NCBI GenBank assembly: GCA_016206385.1
Contig: JACQRS010000033.1
Location: forward strand, 1 to 6,334
DNA from: Candidatus Rokuibacteriota bacterium
Lineage (GTDB): Bacteria; Methylomirabilota; Methylomirabilia; Rokubacteriales; CSP1-6
Reading direction: 5' to 3'
Length of the DNA: 6,334 nucleotides
Made by a program: the position numbers and the translations under genes. Positions 6,112-6,334 of the stretch are shown one piece after another; the stretch's first letter is position 1, and every line of letters starts with the position of its first letter. The notes below the pieces were generated by a model. It did not search any database, was not told the DNA's origin, and saw only the letters and a program-made list of their open reading frames with translations.

Positions 6112-6133
6112 CCTCTCACCCTCGGTTGAGAGG
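6112..6133. promoter_or_regulatory. dyad in divergent region, candidate operator
   Basis: CCTCTCA and TGAGAGG are perfect 7-bp inverted arms around an 8-nt spacer (CCCTCGGT); with one bulged T an inner ACC/GGT pairing extends it. It lies between the XRE gene start and the divergent promoter. Short XRE proteins commonly bind such dyads as dimers. Function is inferred from position only; a second copy was not found. Confidence 0.35.
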
Positions 6134-6202
6134 GATCGCCCGGCGTAACCGTGCCACGCTCCGAGGCGGCTTGACCCGCTTGCGCGCCTCCTTCGTTTCT
6201 GC

Positions 6203-6231
6203 TGGACATTTTCCCTTCGATTCGGTATGGT
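6203..6231 (+). promoter_or_regulatory. sigma70-type promoter for the divergent gene, leaderless layout
   Basis: A -35 box TGGACA (6203-6208, five of six matches to TTGACA), a 17-bp spacer, and a -10 box TATGGT (6226-6231, fits TANNNT). Initiation 6-8 nt downstream would fall at about 6237-6239, directly on or before the ATG at 6241. No Shine-Dalgarno sequence precedes that ATG, so the mRNA would be leaderless. The AT-rich spacer stands out in GC-rich surroundings. Confidence 0.6.
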
Positions 6232-6240
6232 ACCCCTGTC

Positions 6241-6334
6241 ATGCCTCACGGGACCGAAGCGCCGACCCCCACTCGCTCCAGCGGCCGGCAGTTCACCCCG
6301 AAGGAACTGGCCCTCATCCATGAAGTCGTCGAGA
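6241..6334 (+). CDS. N-terminus of a divergent gene, 3' partial; possibly DUF4338/DruA- or transposase-associated
   Basis: ATG at 6241 opens a frame that runs to the right edge (31 codons). The translation starts 'MPHGTEAPTPTRSSGRQF' and continues 'TPKELALIHEVVE'. The short Thr/Pro/Ser-rich lead followed by a helix 'FTPKELALIHEVVE' looks like a real protein start and is supported by the promoter just upstream. That helix resembles from memory the opening of DUF4338 proteins (DruA-like and transposase-associated), but 31 residues are too few to assign a family. It is transcribed away from the regulator operon and so may be co-controlled by the XRE protein. Confidence 0.5.
   Translation, partial: MPHGTEAPTPTRSSGRQFTPKELALIHEVVE

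Larger units (their letters stand above)
6014..6240. other. divergent control region between regulator operon and + strand gene
   Basis: 227 bp without a convincing gene on either strand; open frames that cross it are arginine/glycine-rich and look like GC-driven shadows. It contains a clear + strand promoter (6203-6231), a dyad (6112-6133) and an AT-richer island at 6064-6088 likely to lie near the minus-strand promoter. I could not identify a good -35/-10 pair for the minus operon. Confidence 0.55.

Noticed and set aside
6021..6242. 73-codon minus-strand open frame through the divergent control region
   Set aside because: Low-complexity Gly/Arg/Ala/Pro composition, no Shine-Dalgarno site, and it overlaps the promoter and dyad. 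No support beyond being open.
1..6334. CRISPR array, tRNA, rRNA or insertion-sequence ends
   Set aside because: No regularly spaced direct repeats, no cloverleaf or rRNA-like sequence and no transposase with terminal repeats were found. The repeat cluster at 3403-3553 has inverted, not CRISPR-like, organisation.

Overview
The window is a GC-rich (roughly two-thirds G+C by eye) bacterial segment that reads as accessory, mobile DNA. Codon use is GC-rich throughout, Shine-Dalgarno sites are present, and one promoter has bacterial -35/-10 boxes. Nothing fixes the phylum; an actinobacterium, a proteobacterium or an uncultivated GC-rich lineage would all fit. No tRNA, rRNA, CRISPR array, integrase or complete insertion sequence is visible.

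Left part (1-2161, + strand): the 3' part of a large SF2 helicase of the type III restriction-subunit type. It carries the DEAH box, the SAT motif and motifs V/VI, and ends in a PD-(D/E)XK-like nuclease domain. The reading frame is open through the left edge, so the N-terminus with the Walker A motif lies outside. Three hairpins or palindromes follow its stop within about 115 bp (2170-2283), where transcription from the two strands converges.

Right part (2216-6013, - strand, read right to left): a compact co-directional set consisting of an XRE/Cro-like regulator (5792-6013), an excisionase/MerR-like winged-helix protein (5517-5795, GTGA overlap with the regulator), a 663-aa CHC2/TOPRIM primase fused to a P-loop helicase with a DUF3631 C-terminus (3452-5443), and a phage terminase small subunit (2629-3285). 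A second, 5'-truncated and diverged copy of the terminase C-terminal region follows (2216-2554). Regulator, xis, primase-helicase and terS without visible capsid, portal, large terminase or lysis genes is the layout of a phage satellite of the PICI/SaPI type. The window cannot exclude a decayed prophage or another integrative element.

The least ordinary DNA is at the 3' end of the primase gene (3403-3553): a 28-bp inverted repeat (25/28 matches), three copies plus one partial copy of a CTAG-CACTTCG motif, two mutually exclusive hairpins, and six of the rare tetranucleotide CTAG at spacings 9-45-15-45-9. Its position directly 3' of a primase gene, with an AT-richer centre, suggests a candidate iteron-type replication origin for the element.

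Right edge (6014-6334): a divergent control region with a good sigma70-type promoter (TGGACA, 17 bp, TATGGT) placed so that the + strand gene starting at 6241 would be transcribed as a leaderless mRNA. Only 31 codons of that gene are inside the window; its N-terminus faintly resembles DUF4338/DruA-type proteins. If the element is a satellite, the operon would act as regulator and excision factor, then replication primase-helicase and origin, then packaging specificity. The neighbouring helicase-nuclease would be either cargo defence or host flanking DNA.
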